A model generated the notes under the pieces. That model saw only the letters and a program-made list of their open reading frames with translations. It had not been told where the DNA came from and did no database searches. A program made the translations under genes and the position numbers. Below, piece by piece: positions 53,665 to 62,557 of a stretch of 64,000 nucleotides of DNA. Numbering within the stretch: position 1 is the stretch's first letter; each line of letters begins with the position of its first letter. The stretch comes from Amycolatopsis sp. MtRt-6. GTDB taxonomy: Bacteria > Actinomycetota > Actinomycetes > Mycobacteriales > Pseudonocardiaceae. The stretch is taken from contig NZ_JADWPD010000008.1 of the NCBI RefSeq assembly GCF_017308975.1, positions 1 through 64,000 on the forward strand, given 5' to 3'.

Positions 53665-55349
53665 AGCAGGACCTCCGGCACATCGACCTCCCGCGACCGC
53701 AGCCACTCGCCGAGGGCCTTGGCCTGCGGGTCGAACCGCGCCTGCGACGCGACACCCTCGCCGAGAATGCCTTCGACGACGAAGTTCATCGCCCGCAGGT
53801 TCGGCAGCAGGAAGCGCGTCACCGGCAGGTCCGCGGTCTCGGGCAGCAGCAGCTTGAACTCGGCGACGGTCAGCCGGTGCACCAGCCACCGCCAGGCTTC
53901 TTCGGAGCGCACCCAGACGCCGACGTTGGCGTTGCCACCCTTGTCGCCGCTGCGCGCGCCGGCGATCGTGCCCAGCGGCACGCGCCACACCGGCCCGTGG
54001 CCGAGCGGCTCGGGCAGCGCCGGCTCGTCCACTTCGGACAGGTCCCGAGTGGACACCGAAGGCGCGATGTCGACCCGCATCCCGTCCGGCAGCACGGCCA
54101 CGTGCGGCACCTGGCCTGCGTCCACGAAGGCCGCGGTGTAGACGCCGTACGGCGACGCGTCCGACGGCGGGGCGGTGACGTGGAAGCCGGGGTAGCTGGC
54201 CAGCGCGAGTTCGACGGCGGCGCCGGTGAACGCGCGCCCGGCCACCTTCGGGTCGGCGTCCTTGACGGCGACGTGCAGCAGGGCACTGGCGGTCTGCTCG
54301 GTGCCGGCGTCGGGGTGGTCGGTGCGCGCGAGGGTCCACCGGACGTCGGCGGGCGGCCGGTCCTTGAGGGACGCTTCGAGCTGTTCTTTGACGAGGGCGG
54401 CTTTCGCCTCGATGTCGAGTCCGGTGAGGACGAACGTCGTCTCGTTGCGGAACCCGCCGAGGCTGTTGAGGGCGACCTTGAGCGTCGGCGGCGGCGCTTC
54501 CCCGCGAACGCCGGAGACGCGGACGCGGTCCGGCCCTTCCTGGCTCAGCGACAGCGTGTCGAACCGCGTGGTGACGTCGGGTCCGGCGTACCGCGCGCCG
54601 GTGATCTCGTAGAGCAGCTGCGCGGTGACGGTGCCGACGTTGACCACACCCCCGGTGCCCGGGTGCTTGGTGATGACACTGGACCCGTCGGCCTCGATCT
54701 CGGCGATCGGGAACCCGGGCACGCCGATGCTGTGTTCGGTGAAGAAGGCGTAGTTGCCACCGGTGGCCTGGGCACCGCACTCGATGACGTGCCCGGCAGC
54801 GACCGCGCCGGCCAGGGCGTCGAAGTCGTCGCGCGCCCAGCCGTAGTGCGCGGCGGCCGGGCCGACGACGACGGAGGCATCGGTGACACGGCCGGTGACG
54901 ACGACGTCGGCACCCGCGTTCAGGCATTCCGCGATGCCCCAGGCGCCGAGGTAGGCGTTGGCGGTCAAGGGTTTGCCGAGGTCCAGCTCCTCGGCGCGCC
55001 GGACGAGGTCGTCGCCTTCGACGTGCGCGATCTTGACGTCGAGGCTCAGTTTCCGCGCAAGCTCCCGGAGGGCATCGGCGAGTCCGGCGGGGTTCAGCCC
55101 ACCCGCGTTGGCGACGATCTTGACACCCTTTTCCCGCGCCAGCCCGAGGTTTTCCTCCATCTGGCGGAGGAACGTCTTGGCGTAGCCGCGGGTGTCGTCC
55201 TTCATCCGGTCGCGGCCGAGGATGAGCATGGTCAGCTCGGCAAGGTAGTCGCCGGTCAGGACGTCCAGGGGCCCGCCGGTGAGCATCTCGCGCACGGCGG
55301 AGAACCGGTCGCCGTAGAAGCCGGACGCGTTGCCGATGCGGTAGGTCAT
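53661..55349 (-). CDS. AtuA-like DUF1446 family protein
   Basis: This 562-residue protein matches DUF1446/AtuA. The N-terminal domain has IGNASGFYGDRFSAVREML, ANAGGLNPAGLADALRELAR and VVVTGRVTDASVVVGPAAAH. The C-terminal region has ARSGDKGGNANVGVWVRSEE. In Pseudomonas AtuA is required for growth on citronellol and geraniol, but its reaction is not established. Its presence with a beta-methyl-enoyl-CoA-type carboxylase, two dehydrogenases, an SDR and a TetR gene makes the operon Atu-like rather than a plain leucine operon. It overlaps both neighbours as ATGA and GTGA. Confidence 0.88.
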   Translation of the reverse strand: MTYRIGNASGFYGDRFSAVREMLTGGPLDVLTGDYLAELTMLILGRDRMKDDTRGYAKTFLRQMEENLGLAREKGVKIVANAGGLNPAGLADALRELARKLSLDVKIAHVEGDDLVRRAEELDLGKPLTANAYLGAWGIAECLNAGADVVVTGRVTDASVVVGPAAAHYGWARDDFDALAGAVAAGHVIECGAQATGGNYAFFTEHSIGVPGFPIAEIEADGSSVITKHPGTGGVVNVGTVTAQLLYEITGARYAGPDVTTRFDTLSLSQEGPDRVRVSGVRGEAPPPTLKVALNSLGGFRNETTFVLTGLDIEAKAALVKEQLEASLKDRPPADVRWTLARTDHPDAGTEQTASALLHVAVKDADPKVAGRAFTGAAVELALASYPGFHVTAPPSDASPYGVYTAAFVDAGQVPHVAVLPDGMRVDIAPSVSTRDLSEVDEPALPEPLGHGPVWRVPLGTIAGARSGDKGGNANVGVWVRSEEAWRWLVHRLTVAEFKLLLPETADLPVTRFLLPNLRAMNFVVEGILGEGVASQARFDPQAKALGEWLRSREVDVPEVLL

Positions 55350-56137
55350 GCGAACTGCCCCGGCTTCCGGCCGTTCCCCGGCGGGCCCGCGAAGGCCTGC
55401 GCGACGCTGAGCCACTCCTCGACGTCGGCGCCGTCGGCGACCAGGTCGGTGTCGGCGGGGTGCCGCCGCTGGGTGACGACGAGGCAGAAGCCGAGCGCGC
55501 TGCCGGTGAGTTTCTGCGCGGCGTCCTCGGGCCCGAAAGCCCAGGTGGCGCCATCGGGCGCGGTCAGCTCGACGCGGAACTCCTCGGCCGGCGGGGCGAG
55601 GGAGTGGACCTTGTAGGCGAAGTCGCGGGTCCGGGTGCCGAACCGGGCGATGTGCCACAGCCGCGCGGTGGGCTCGCGGGTGAGTCCGAGCGCGTCGAAG
55701 ACGTCCTGGCCATGGGCCCAGGTCTCCATCAACCGCGCGGTGGCCATCGAGGCGGCGCTCATCGGAGGGCCGTACCAGGGCAGTTTCTGCCCGTCCGGCA
55801 CCGCTTTCAGGGCCTGAGCCAGGCTTTTCCGACCTGCTCGCCACCCATCGAGAATCTCCTGCGGCGGCCGCTGCGCGCCTTCCTCGGCGCCGTCGTCGAC
55901 GTAAGTCTCGCCGGCTTTGAGGAGTTCTTCGACCTCGGCCTGCCAGTTTTCGGGGTGCGCGGCCGCGATCAGGGCCTTGCGGTCGGTCCAGGCCAGGTGG
56001 GCGATCTGGTGCGCGATCGTCCACCCCTCGGCCGGTGTCGCGCGCGCCCAGTCTTCGACGGGGAGCGCCGCTACCACGTCGTCGATCGTCTGTGTCTCCG
56101 CGTCGAGATCCGCGAGGATCACGCCGAGGTCCGCCAT
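55346..56137 (-). CDS. TIGR03084 family DinB-like metalloprotein
   Basis: This 263-residue protein has a DinB/mycothiol-dependent maleylpyruvate isomerase-like N-terminal bundle with probable metal-binding histidines in GWTIAHQIAHLAWTDRKALI (about 40-50) and RLMETWAHGQDVFDALG (about 140-150). The C-terminal part resembles the MDMPI C domain (FRVELTAPDGATWAFGPEDA). It leads the operon: AAGGAGG lies seven bases before the ATG at 56137. A thiol-dependent isomerase or transferase step in the acyl-CoA pathway is possible but unproven. Confidence 0.88.
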   Translation of the reverse strand: MADLGVILADLDAETQTIDDVVAALPVEDWARATPAEGWTIAHQIAHLAWTDRKALIAAAHPENWQAEVEELLKAGETYVDDGAEEGAQRPPQEILDGWRAGRKSLAQALKAVPDGQKLPWYGPPMSAASMATARLMETWAHGQDVFDALGLTREPTARLWHIARFGTRTRDFAYKVHSLAPPAEEFRVELTAPDGATWAFGPEDAAQKLTGSALGFCLVVTQRRHPADTDLVADGADVEEWLSVAQAFAGPPGNGRKPGQFA

Positions 56138-56188
56138 TGCCACGCCTCCTTGCGTCCTGCTTGTCAGCGTGGCAGCCGGGGTCGGAAA

Positions 56189-56206
56189 AATCAAGCACGC
56201 CTGATT
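56189..56206. promoter_or_regulatory. Candidate TetR operator for the Atu-like operon
   Basis: AATCAAGCACGCCTGATT is an 18-base imperfect palindrome whose mismatches are all purine-purine or pyrimidine-pyrimidine transitions (14 of 18 exact). It lies 52 bases upstream of the operon's first start codon in an AT-rich stretch. Confidence 0.5.
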
Positions 56207-56265
56207 GTTTTGGTTTCTTGTGACTGGGGTCACTTTGGCTGGGTTTCAGGCACGGCTTCGCCGTG

Positions 56266-56330
56266 GCGTGGGAAATCGGCGCTCCACGGGGTTGCGTCCC
56301 GCTGTGGTTGGCAGCGCCGATTCCCCACGC
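56266..56330. repeat. Long inverted repeat upstream of the DUF222/HNH gene
   Basis: Arms at 56266-56283 and 56313-56330 (GCGTGGGAAATCGGCGCT and its complement) match at 17 of 18 positions around a 29-base loop that can itself pair (CCACGGG with CCCGCTGTGG). It is the main feature of the 306-bp gene-free stretch before the DUF222 gene and may mark the left end of the repeated unit. Confidence 0.75.
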
Positions 56331-56443
56331 TTCGGTTGCCCTGCCGTGGTTTCCGGTGTTCTCGGGTGCGGACAGCGGCTTTACCTTTTGTTCCCACCGC
56401 ATCGAGTGATGACCCTGTGTTCGATCGCCGGTAGCTTGGAGAC

Positions 56444-57673
56444 ATGACCAACGACGCGACCCAGTCCCCCGAGGCGGTGGCTCTCGCCGACCGCATCGGC
56501 GAACTGGTCGCGTCGATGCGGTCCGCTGAGGCCGAACTTGGTGCGGTGCTGGTGGAAATCGAACAGCGGGGTGTGATGGAGCTGTTCGGCTACCGCTCCG
56601 CTGCCCGGCTTATGGAGCACCTCGCCGATGAGCCGAAGCCGGCTACGGAACGGCTCGTCAAACGCGCCCGCCTGCTCAACCCCGGCCGGAACCTCGACGG
56701 CAGTCCCATTCCTGCCTTGGCTCCCGCCACTGGTGTTGCGGCTCGGGCGGGGCGGTTGAGCAACCCGATGATCGATGTGATCACCTCGGTGCTGGCTCAG
56801 GTTCCGCCCGAGCATGGTGTGAGTGCCGAGGCCAACCTGCTGGCTTTCGCCGAGGAGGCCGGGCACAAGCAGGTCGCCGCCCTCGGCGCCCGCATCCTCG
56901 CCCACCTCGCCCCCGACGGCCCCGCACCCGACGACACCGAACCCACGGCTCCGACCCGGGAGCTGTTCCTCCGTCGCAAAAGAACCGGGATCTGGGAACT
57001 GAGTGGCCGGTTCGACGACGAAACCGGCACCCGCGCCCACGCCCTGCTGGATGCTCTGGCCGAGCGTCGCTCCGGGGATGAGGGTCCCGACTTCCGCACC
57101 GCCCCGCAGCGTTACGGGGATGCTTTCTCTGATGCCGTCGACCTGGCTCTGAATTCTCCGGAGTTGCCGATGCAGGCCGGGGAACGAGCCCACGTCATGG
57201 TCGCCGTGTCGTTCGAAGACCTGAAATCCGGTGTTGGCAAGGCCACCCTCGGCGACACCGGCACGATGACCGCGGCTGAGGCCCGGGTGCACGCCTGCGA
57301 CGCCATGATCATCCCCGCGGTGCTGGGCGACAAGAGTGAACCGCTGAACCTCGGTCGCCTCCGCCGGTTGATCTCCGCCGGGCTGCGCCGCGCGTTGTTC
57401 CTCCGGGATCGGGGTTGTGCGTTCCCGGGGTGTCATCGGCCGCCCCGGCATTGTCAAGGTCACCACATCCGGCACTGGGCAGATGGCGGCCCCACCGATC
57501 TCACCAACCTGGTGCTGATGTGCGCTCACCACCACCGGTTGCTGCACCGCTCGGGCTGGGAAGTCCGCATCGCCACCGACGGCCTCCCCGAATTCCTCCC
57601 ACCGGTATTCATCGACCGTCGCCGCAAACCCAGGCGCAACAACCTCCACGAACCACTCCCATCCACAGCCTGA
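56444..57673 (+). CDS. DUF222/13E12-repeat family HNH endonuclease-like protein
   Basis: This 409-residue protein has an N-terminal DUF222 domain (about 15-330, including ELFGYRSAARLMEHLADEPK) and a C-terminal HNH domain with zinc-type cysteines in CAFPGCHRPPRHC and the ββα motif HHIRHWADGGPTDLTNLVLM then CAHHHRLLH. It is the REP13E12-type family that multiplies in actinobacterial genomes. Its codons use more T-ending triplets than neighbours. The 3' flank (57695-57792) is duplicated at the window start, so this is one copy of a dispersed unit. GGAG lies four bases before the ATG. Its role is unknown. Confidence 0.9.
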   Translation: MTNDATQSPEAVALADRIGELVASMRSAEAELGAVLVEIEQRGVMELFGYRSAARLMEHLADEPKPATERLVKRARLLNPGRNLDGSPIPALAPATGVAARAGRLSNPMIDVITSVLAQVPPEHGVSAEANLLAFAEEAGHKQVAALGARILAHLAPDGPAPDDTEPTAPTRELFLRRKRTGIWELSGRFDDETGTRAHALLDALAERRSGDEGPDFRTAPQRYGDAFSDAVDLALNSPELPMQAGERAHVMVAVSFEDLKSGVGKATLGDTGTMTAAEARVHACDAMIIPAVLGDKSEPLNLGRLRRLISAGLRRALFLRDRGCAFPGCHRPPRHCQGHHIRHWADGGPTDLTNLVLMCAHHHRLLHRSGWEVRIATDGLPEFLPPVFIDRRRKPRRNNLHEPLPSTA

Positions 57674-57684
57674 ACACGGGAAAA

Positions 57685-57710
57685 GGCCCGCAGCCCAACG
57701 GCTACGGGCC
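57685..57710 (+). terminator. Hairpin after the DUF222/HNH gene
   Basis: Arms GGCCCGCAGCC (57685-57695) and GGCTACGGGCC (57700-57710) pair at 10 of 11 positions around a CAAC loop, 11 bases after the stop. The window itself begins within the same hairpin of another copy (position 1 = 57695). Confidence 0.7.
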
Positions 57711-57792
57711 CACACCCACGTCACCTTGAGCCAGCGAAGCGCTTCCGAGAGACCCCACCCAACAGCCGTCCAAGCCCCACCCGAAAGACCCC
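57695..57792. repeat. 98-bp direct repeat, copy 2
   Basis: Identical to 1-98. Beyond 57792 this copy continues into a different C-rich stretch with CAGC/CAGT tetranucleotide repeats (57805-57829), whereas copy 1 continues into poly-C. The remainder up to 57976 holds no gene I can support. Confidence 0.9.
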
Positions 57793-57930
57793 ACCTCACC
57801 CACCCAGCCAGCCAGCCAGCCAGTCAGTCACCGCAGCGAAGCCACCGTGCTGCCCATCCCAACCCGCGCCAACCTCACCCAGCCACCCGACCCGCCGATC
57901 ACGGCCGAGCCACCCACCCCGACAGTCCCA

Positions 57931-57967
57931 CTATTGACATCTTGCCAGTAGCGCCGCTCTGCAATAG
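57931..57967. promoter_or_regulatory. Inverted hexamers upstream of the crotonase gene
   Basis: CTATTG (57931-57936) and CAATAG (57962-57967) are perfect inverted copies 25 bases apart. The first overlaps a TTGACA -35-like hexamer at 57934-57939. No good -10 lies at normal spacing. It may be an operator for the following two genes. Confidence 0.3.
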
Positions 57968-57976
57968 CTTCGTCGC

Positions 57977-58816
57977 ATGGCCGACTACGCCGAGATCACC
58001 TACGCCGTCGCGGAGCGGGTTGCCACCGTGACGCTCAACCGCCCTGAGGCGCGCAACGGCTACACGATCCGGATGGCCGATGAGCTCAATGCCGCCATGG
58101 ACCGCGCCGATCGGGACGAGGACGTCCGCGTTGTCATCCTGACCGGAGCCGGCAAGGACTTCTGTGTTGGGGCCGATCTCTCGCAGGGTGGCTTCGACTT
58201 CGACCCCGAAAAGGGGCCCGGTCAAGCCTGGCAAGAACCCGCCGGCCGGTGTTCGAAGCGGATCTTCACCATGAACAAGCCCGTCATCGCCGCCCTGCAT
58301 GGGGCCGCCGTGGGGGGTGGGCTCACCATCACTCTCTCGTGCGACTACCGGCTCGCCTCCGATGACTCGCGGTTCGGCTTTGTCTTCACCCGGCGCGGGA
58401 TCTACCCCGAAGGCGCGTCCGCTTGGTTCCTCCCCCGGCTCGTCGGGATGGGCACCGCGCTCGACTGGATGATCAGCGGGCGCGTCTTCGATGTGGCCGA
58501 GGCATACCAAAAGGGCCTGGTGCACAACGTCTTCCCCACCGGCACAGTGGTGGACGAAGCACGGAAACTCGCCCAGGAGATCGTCGAGACGACCGCGCCG
58601 GTTTCGGTCGCCGTCACGCGGCAGCTGCTCTACCGGATGGCCAGCGCCGAGTCGCCGTTCCCGGTGCACGAGCTCGACTCGAAACTGATCGGCGGGCTCG
58701 GCGCGAACCCGGACGCCGTCGAAGGGGTCATGTCGTTCCTGCAGAAACGGCCACCCTCCTTCGGCATGCGTGTCGAAAAGGACCTGCCCGGCTACCTGCC
58801 CTGGCTGGAGAAATGA
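57977..58816 (+). CDS. Enoyl-CoA hydratase/isomerase family protein
   Basis: This 279-residue crotonase-fold enzyme has the oxyanion-hole segments KDFCVGADLSQGG (about 60) and AALHGAAVGGGLTITLSCDY (about 107-125) and the active-site region FTRRGIYPEGASAWFLPRLV. The second catalytic Glu of hydratases appears in YPEGASAWFL, while the first is not obvious, so isomerase or other chemistry is possible. It could serve the adjacent acyl-CoA pathway but lies on the other strand beyond the DUF222 gene. It overlaps the next gene as ATGA. Confidence 0.9.
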   Translation: MADYAEITYAVAERVATVTLNRPEARNGYTIRMADELNAAMDRADRDEDVRVVILTGAGKDFCVGADLSQGGFDFDPEKGPGQAWQEPAGRCSKRIFTMNKPVIAALHGAAVGGGLTITLSCDYRLASDDSRFGFVFTRRGIYPEGASAWFLPRLVGMGTALDWMISGRVFDVAEAYQKGLVHNVFPTGTVVDEARKLAQEIVETTAPVSVAVTRQLLYRMASAESPFPVHELDSKLIGGLGANPDAVEGVMSFLQKRPPSFGMRVEKDLPGYLPWLEK

Positions 58817-59406
58817 CCACCTATCCCCCGCAGCCCTGGCACCTGGTCGCCGACGCGCACCTGTCGATCTGGCGGGTCCCCGCGCGGGACGTGCACCCCG
58901 GCGCGCTCTCCGTCGCCGGGTACACCACCGTCTTCACCGCCTGGATCGCCTACCGCGCCCCCGGGCAGCTCAGCTACCACGAGCTGCTCGCGGCCGTCCC
59001 GGTGCGCGGGACGCCGGCCACCCGGACCACCTGCACGATCACGCAGATCTGGGTCGACTCCGAGGTCTCCCGCCAAGGCGGCCGCGAACTCTGGGCCATC
59101 CCGAAGGACCTCGCCGCCCTGCAGTTCACCGATCGCACCCACACCGCGGCCACCGACGACGACTGGATCGCCACCGCGGCCTTCACGCCGAGGCCGGGCT
59201 CGCCGCTTGCCCTCCCCACCCGGTTCGACGTCCTCCAGGACCGCGACGGCGTTCCCGTACGGACCCCCGTCGGCGCGAAGATCCGGCCGCGGCTCGCCGC
59301 GGCCGACTGGTCGGTCAACGCCCGCGGTCCGCTCGGCTACCTGGCCGGCCGGCGGCCGTTCCTGAGCCTCGCCCTGCCCGGCGCCGAGCTGCGGTTCGGG
59401 GCTTGA
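58813..59406 (+). CDS. Acetoacetate decarboxylase-like protein
   Basis: This 197-residue protein resembles the acetoacetate decarboxylase fold: TTVFTAWIAYRAPGQLSYHE, TITQIWVDSEVSRQGGREL and WAIPKDLAALQFTDR. The lysine in IPKDLA corresponds to the region of the Schiff-base lysine in true decarboxylases, but the protein is shorter than the classical enzyme. Coupling to the crotonase by an ATGA overlap suggests a shared catabolic role. Related small proteins act on 2-keto or beta-keto substrates, so the reaction is uncertain. Confidence 0.8.
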   Translation: MTTYPPQPWHLVADAHLSIWRVPARDVHPGALSVAGYTTVFTAWIAYRAPGQLSYHELLAAVPVRGTPATRTTCTITQIWVDSEVSRQGGRELWAIPKDLAALQFTDRTHTAATDDDWIATAAFTPRPGSPLALPTRFDVLQDRDGVPVRTPVGAKIRPRLAAADWSVNARGPLGYLAGRRPFLSLALPGAELRFGA

Positions 59407-59487
59407 GCAGCACCTCTGGGTGATCACGTCACCTCGCCAGAGTGAACTCGGGACACGCCATCTGGGGTCCCGTGCACACCCCGACCC

Positions 59488-59497
59488 CTACATGTAG
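59488..59497. promoter_or_regulatory. NrdR-box-like palindrome upstream of nrdA
   Basis: CTACATGTAG fits the core of the NrdR box pattern CwAtATaTwG at 8 of 10 positions, differing only by transitions. It overlaps a TAGTCT -10-like hexamer (59495-59500). A second box, usual for NrdR, was not found. The 225-bp leader has no recognisable cobalamin riboswitch. Confidence 0.4.
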
Positions 59498-59631
59498 TCT
59501 CTCAACACCGGCAGCCCCCAGCGACGGGGAGACCGCTGCGGAGGGTCGCCGGGCAGCTTTGGAGAAACCGCAGCGCACGGCCTCATGCGGCCGTGTGGCG
59601 ATCGAACGCGCCCGAAAACTTGGAGACACGC

Positions 59632-62541
59632 ATGTCAGTCGAAACCGGTCAGCGGCCTTCCGCGACCGCCTCACCCACCGCGATCCGGGTCATCCGGCGG
59701 GACGGCAGCGTGTCGCCGTTCGACGCCGGGAAGATCTCGGTCGCGCTGACCAAGGCGTTCCTCGCGGTCGAGGGCGGCGACGCCGCCGCGTCCTCCCGCG
59801 TGCACCACGTCGTCGCCGAGCTGACCACGCAGGTCGAAACCACCCTGCTGCGCCACGCCGGGCCCGAGACCGCCCTGCACATCGAGCAGATCCAGGACAT
59901 CGTCGAGCTCGCCCTCATGCGCGGCGAGCACCACAAGGTCGCCCGTGCCTACGTCCTCTACCGCGAGGAGCGCGCGAAGGCCCGCGAGGCCGCGAAGCCG
60001 GCCGCGGCCGAGGTCGCGCTGAACGTCAAGGGCGCCGACGGCGTCCTGCGCCCGCTCGACTGGGCCCGCGTTTCCCACGTCGTGGGCGAGGCCGTCGCCG
60101 GCCTCGAAGACGTCACCGCCGAGCCGGTGCTGGCCGAGACCAAGCGCAACCTCTACGACGGCATCAGCGCCGACGAGCTGGCCCTGGCCCAGATCATGGC
60201 CGCCCGCGTGCTCGTCGAGCAGGAGCCGAACTACTCCTACGTCTCCGCCCGCCTGCTGCTGGACAAGCTGCGCGGCGAGGCCCTCAGCTACCTCGCGAAG
60301 AAGCCGCGTCAGGCCAGCCAGGACGAGATGGCGACCGAGTACCCCGCGTACTTCCGCGCCTACCTGCGCCGCGCGATCGAGCTGGAGCTGGTCGACGGCG
60401 AGCTGCAGCGCTTCGACCTGGACAAGATCACCGCCGCGATCCGGCCCGAGCGCGACCTCGACTTCGGCTTCCTCGGCCTGCAGACGCTCTACGACCGGTA
60501 CTTCCAGCACCACGACGGCACCCGCTTCGAGCTGCCGCAGGCGTTCTTCATGCGCGTCGCCATGGGTCTCGCCATCCGGGAAGACGACCGCGAAGCCCGC
60601 GCCATCGAGTTCTACGAGCTGCTGTCCAGCTTCCACTTCATGGCCTCGACGCCGACGCTGTTCAACTCGGGCACCACGCGCCCGCAGCTGTCGTCCTGCT
60701 TCCTGACCACGGTGGACGACGACCTGGACTCCATCTTCCAGGCCTACAAGAACAACGCGCTGCTGGCCAAGTACTCCGGCGGCCTCGGCAACGACTGGAC
60801 CCCGGTCCGCGGTCTCGGCGCGCACATCAAGGGCACCAACGGCCAGTCGCAGGGCGTCGTGCCGTTCCTCAAGATCGCCAACGACACCGCCGTCGCGGTC
60901 AACCAGGGCGGCAAGCGCAAGGGTGCGGCGTGCGCGTACCTCGAGACGTGGCACGTCGACATCGAGGAGTTCCTCGACCTGCGCAAGAACACCGGTGACG
61001 ACCGGCGCCGCACCCACGACATGAACACCGCGAACTGGGTGCCGGACGAGTTCCTCCGCCGCGTCGAGGCCGACGCGCAGTGGACGCTGTTCTCGCCGAA
61101 CGAGACGCCGGACCTGCACGACCTCTACGGCAACGAGTTCGCCCAGCGCTACCGCGAGTACGAGGCCGCCGCCGAGCGCGGCGAGATCAAGGTGTTCCGC
61201 CGGGTCCGCGCGGTCGACCTGTGGCGCCGCATGCTGACCATGCTGTTCGAGACCGGCCACCCGTGGATCACGTTCAAGGACCCGTGCAACCTGCGCTCGC
61301 CGCAGCAGCACGCCGGCGTCGTGCACTCGTCCAACCTGTGCACCGAGATCACGCTGAACACCAACAGCGAAGAGGTCGCGGTCTGCAACCTCGGCTCGGT
61401 GAACCTGCTCAAGCACGTCACCCCCGAGGGCCTGGACACGAAGCGCCTCGAGAAGACCGTGCGCACCGCCGTCCGCATGCTGGACAACGTGATCGACATC
61501 AACTTCTACACGATCCCGGAGGCGCGCCGCTCCAACCTGCGCCACCGGCCGGTCGGGCTGGGGCTGATGGGCTTCCAGGACGCGCTGTTCGAGCTGGGCC
61601 TGCCGCTGTCGTCGGAGGCTGCCGTGCAGTTCGCCGACACGAGCATGGAGCACATCTCCTACTACGCGATCTCGGCGTCGACCGACCTCGCCGAGGAGCG
61701 CGGCCAGTACCAGTCGTTCGAGGGATCGCTGTGGAGCAAGGGCATCCTGCCGATCGACTCGATGCAGCTGCTCATCGACGCGCGCCAGGGTGACAACCTC
61801 GACGTCGACCTGTCCACGACGCTGGACTGGGCGCCGCTGCGCGAGCGGGTCAAGACCGTCGGCATGCGCAACTCCAACGTGATGGCGATCGCGCCGACCG
61901 CGACGATCTCCAACATCTGCGGTGTCGGCCAGTCGATCGAGCCGCTGTTCCAGAACCTGTACGTCAAGTCGAACATGTCCGGCGACTTCACCGTGGTGAA
62001 CCCGCACCTGGTCCGCTCGCTCAAGGCGCGCGGGCTGTGGGACGAGGTCATGGTCAGCGACCTCAAGTACTTCGACGGCAGCCTCGGCCAGATCGACCGC
62101 GTGCCGGACGACCTGAAGGCGCTGTACGCGACGGCGTTCGAGATCGAGTCGAAGTGGCTGGTGGACGCCGGTTCGCGGCGCCAGAAGTGGATCGACCAGG
62201 CGCAGTCGCTGAACCTCTACATCGCGGCGCCGAGCGGCCGCAAGCTCGACCAGCTCTACCGCTACGCGTGGCACAAGGGCCTCAAGACCACGTACTACCT
62301 GCGGGCGCAGTCCGCGACGCACGTGGAGAAGAGCACCCTGCGCGGCACCGACGGCAAGCTGAACGCCGTCTCGGCCACCCCGGCCGCCGTGGCCCCCGCG
62401 GCCACCCCGGCCCCGGCCCCGGCCCCGGCTCCCGCGCCGACGCCGACGCCGTCGCCCAAGCCCGAGCCGGACGTCGACTTCGTCGCCACCGACGGCGCCG
62501 CCTGCCGCATCGACGACCCCGACTGCGAAGCCTGCCAGTAA
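59632..62541 (+). CDS. nrdA: Ribonucleoside-diphosphate reductase alpha subunit (class I)
   Basis: This 969-residue catalytic subunit has two N-terminal ATP-cone-like regions (about 18-105 and 130-205), the barrel with the first active-site Cys in [20 protein letters not shown] (about 352) and the radical/active loop in [15 protein letters not shown] (about 570, N-x-C-x-E). It has a long Ala/Pro linker near 910-945 and a C-terminal redox pair in DPDCEACQ. It reduces NDPs to dNDPs. GGAG precedes the ATG. With the partner NrdB being R2c-like, the pair is best called class Ic, resembling chlamydial enzymes in having extra ATP cones. Confidence 0.95.
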   Translation: MSVETGQRPSATASPTAIRVIRRDGSVSPFDAGKISVALTKAFLAVEGGDAAASSRVHHVVAELTTQVETTLLRHAGPETALHIEQIQDIVELALMRGEHHKVARAYVLYREERAKAREAAKPAAAEVALNVKGADGVLRPLDWARVSHVVGEAVAGLEDVTAEPVLAETKRNLYDGISADELALAQIMAARVLVEQEPNYSYVSARLLLDKLRGEALSYLAKKPRQASQDEMATEYPAYFRAYLRRAIELELVDGELQRFDLDKITAAIRPERDLDFGFLGLQTLYDRYFQHHDGTRFELPQAFFMRVAMGLAIREDDREARAIEFYELLSSFHFMASTPTLFNSGTTRPQLSSCFLTTVDDDLDSIFQAYKNNALLAKYSGGLGNDWTPVRGLGAHIKGTNGQSQGVVPFLKIANDTAVAVNQGGKRKGAACAYLETWHVDIEEFLDLRKNTGDDRRRTHDMNTANWVPDEFLRRVEADAQWTLFSPNETPDLHDLYGNEFAQRYREYEAAAERGEIKVFRRVRAVDLWRRMLTMLFETGHPWITFKDPCNLRSPQQHAGVVHSSNLCTEITLNTNSEEVAVCNLGSVNLLKHVTPEGLDTKRLEKTVRTAVRMLDNVIDINFYTIPEARRSNLRHRPVGLGLMGFQDALFELGLPLSSEAAVQFADTSMEHISYYAISASTDLAEERGQYQSFEGSLWSKGILPIDSMQLLIDARQGDNLDVDLSTTLDWAPLRERVKTVGMRNSNVMAIAPTATISNICGVGQSIEPLFQNLYVKSNMSGDFTVVNPHLVRSLKARGLWDEVMVSDLKYFDGSLGQIDRVPDDLKALYATAFEIESKWLVDAGSRRQKWIDQAQSLNLYIAAPSGRKLDQLYRYAWHKGLKTTYYLRAQSATHVEKSTLRGTDGKLNAVSATPAAVAPAATPAPAPAPAPAPTPTPSPKPEPDVDFVATDGAACRIDDPDCEACQ

Positions 62542-62557
62542 AGGAATCCCTGCAGAA

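Noticed and set aside
57805..57829. CAGC/CAGT tetranucleotide repeats as a functional element
   Set aside because: A short, imperfect microsatellite in a C-rich intergenic region with no associated signal.
59407..59631. Cobalamin riboswitch before nrdA
   Set aside because: Length is right, and GCAGCCCCCAGCGAC looks vaguely similar, but the conserved B12 box and core motifs are missing.
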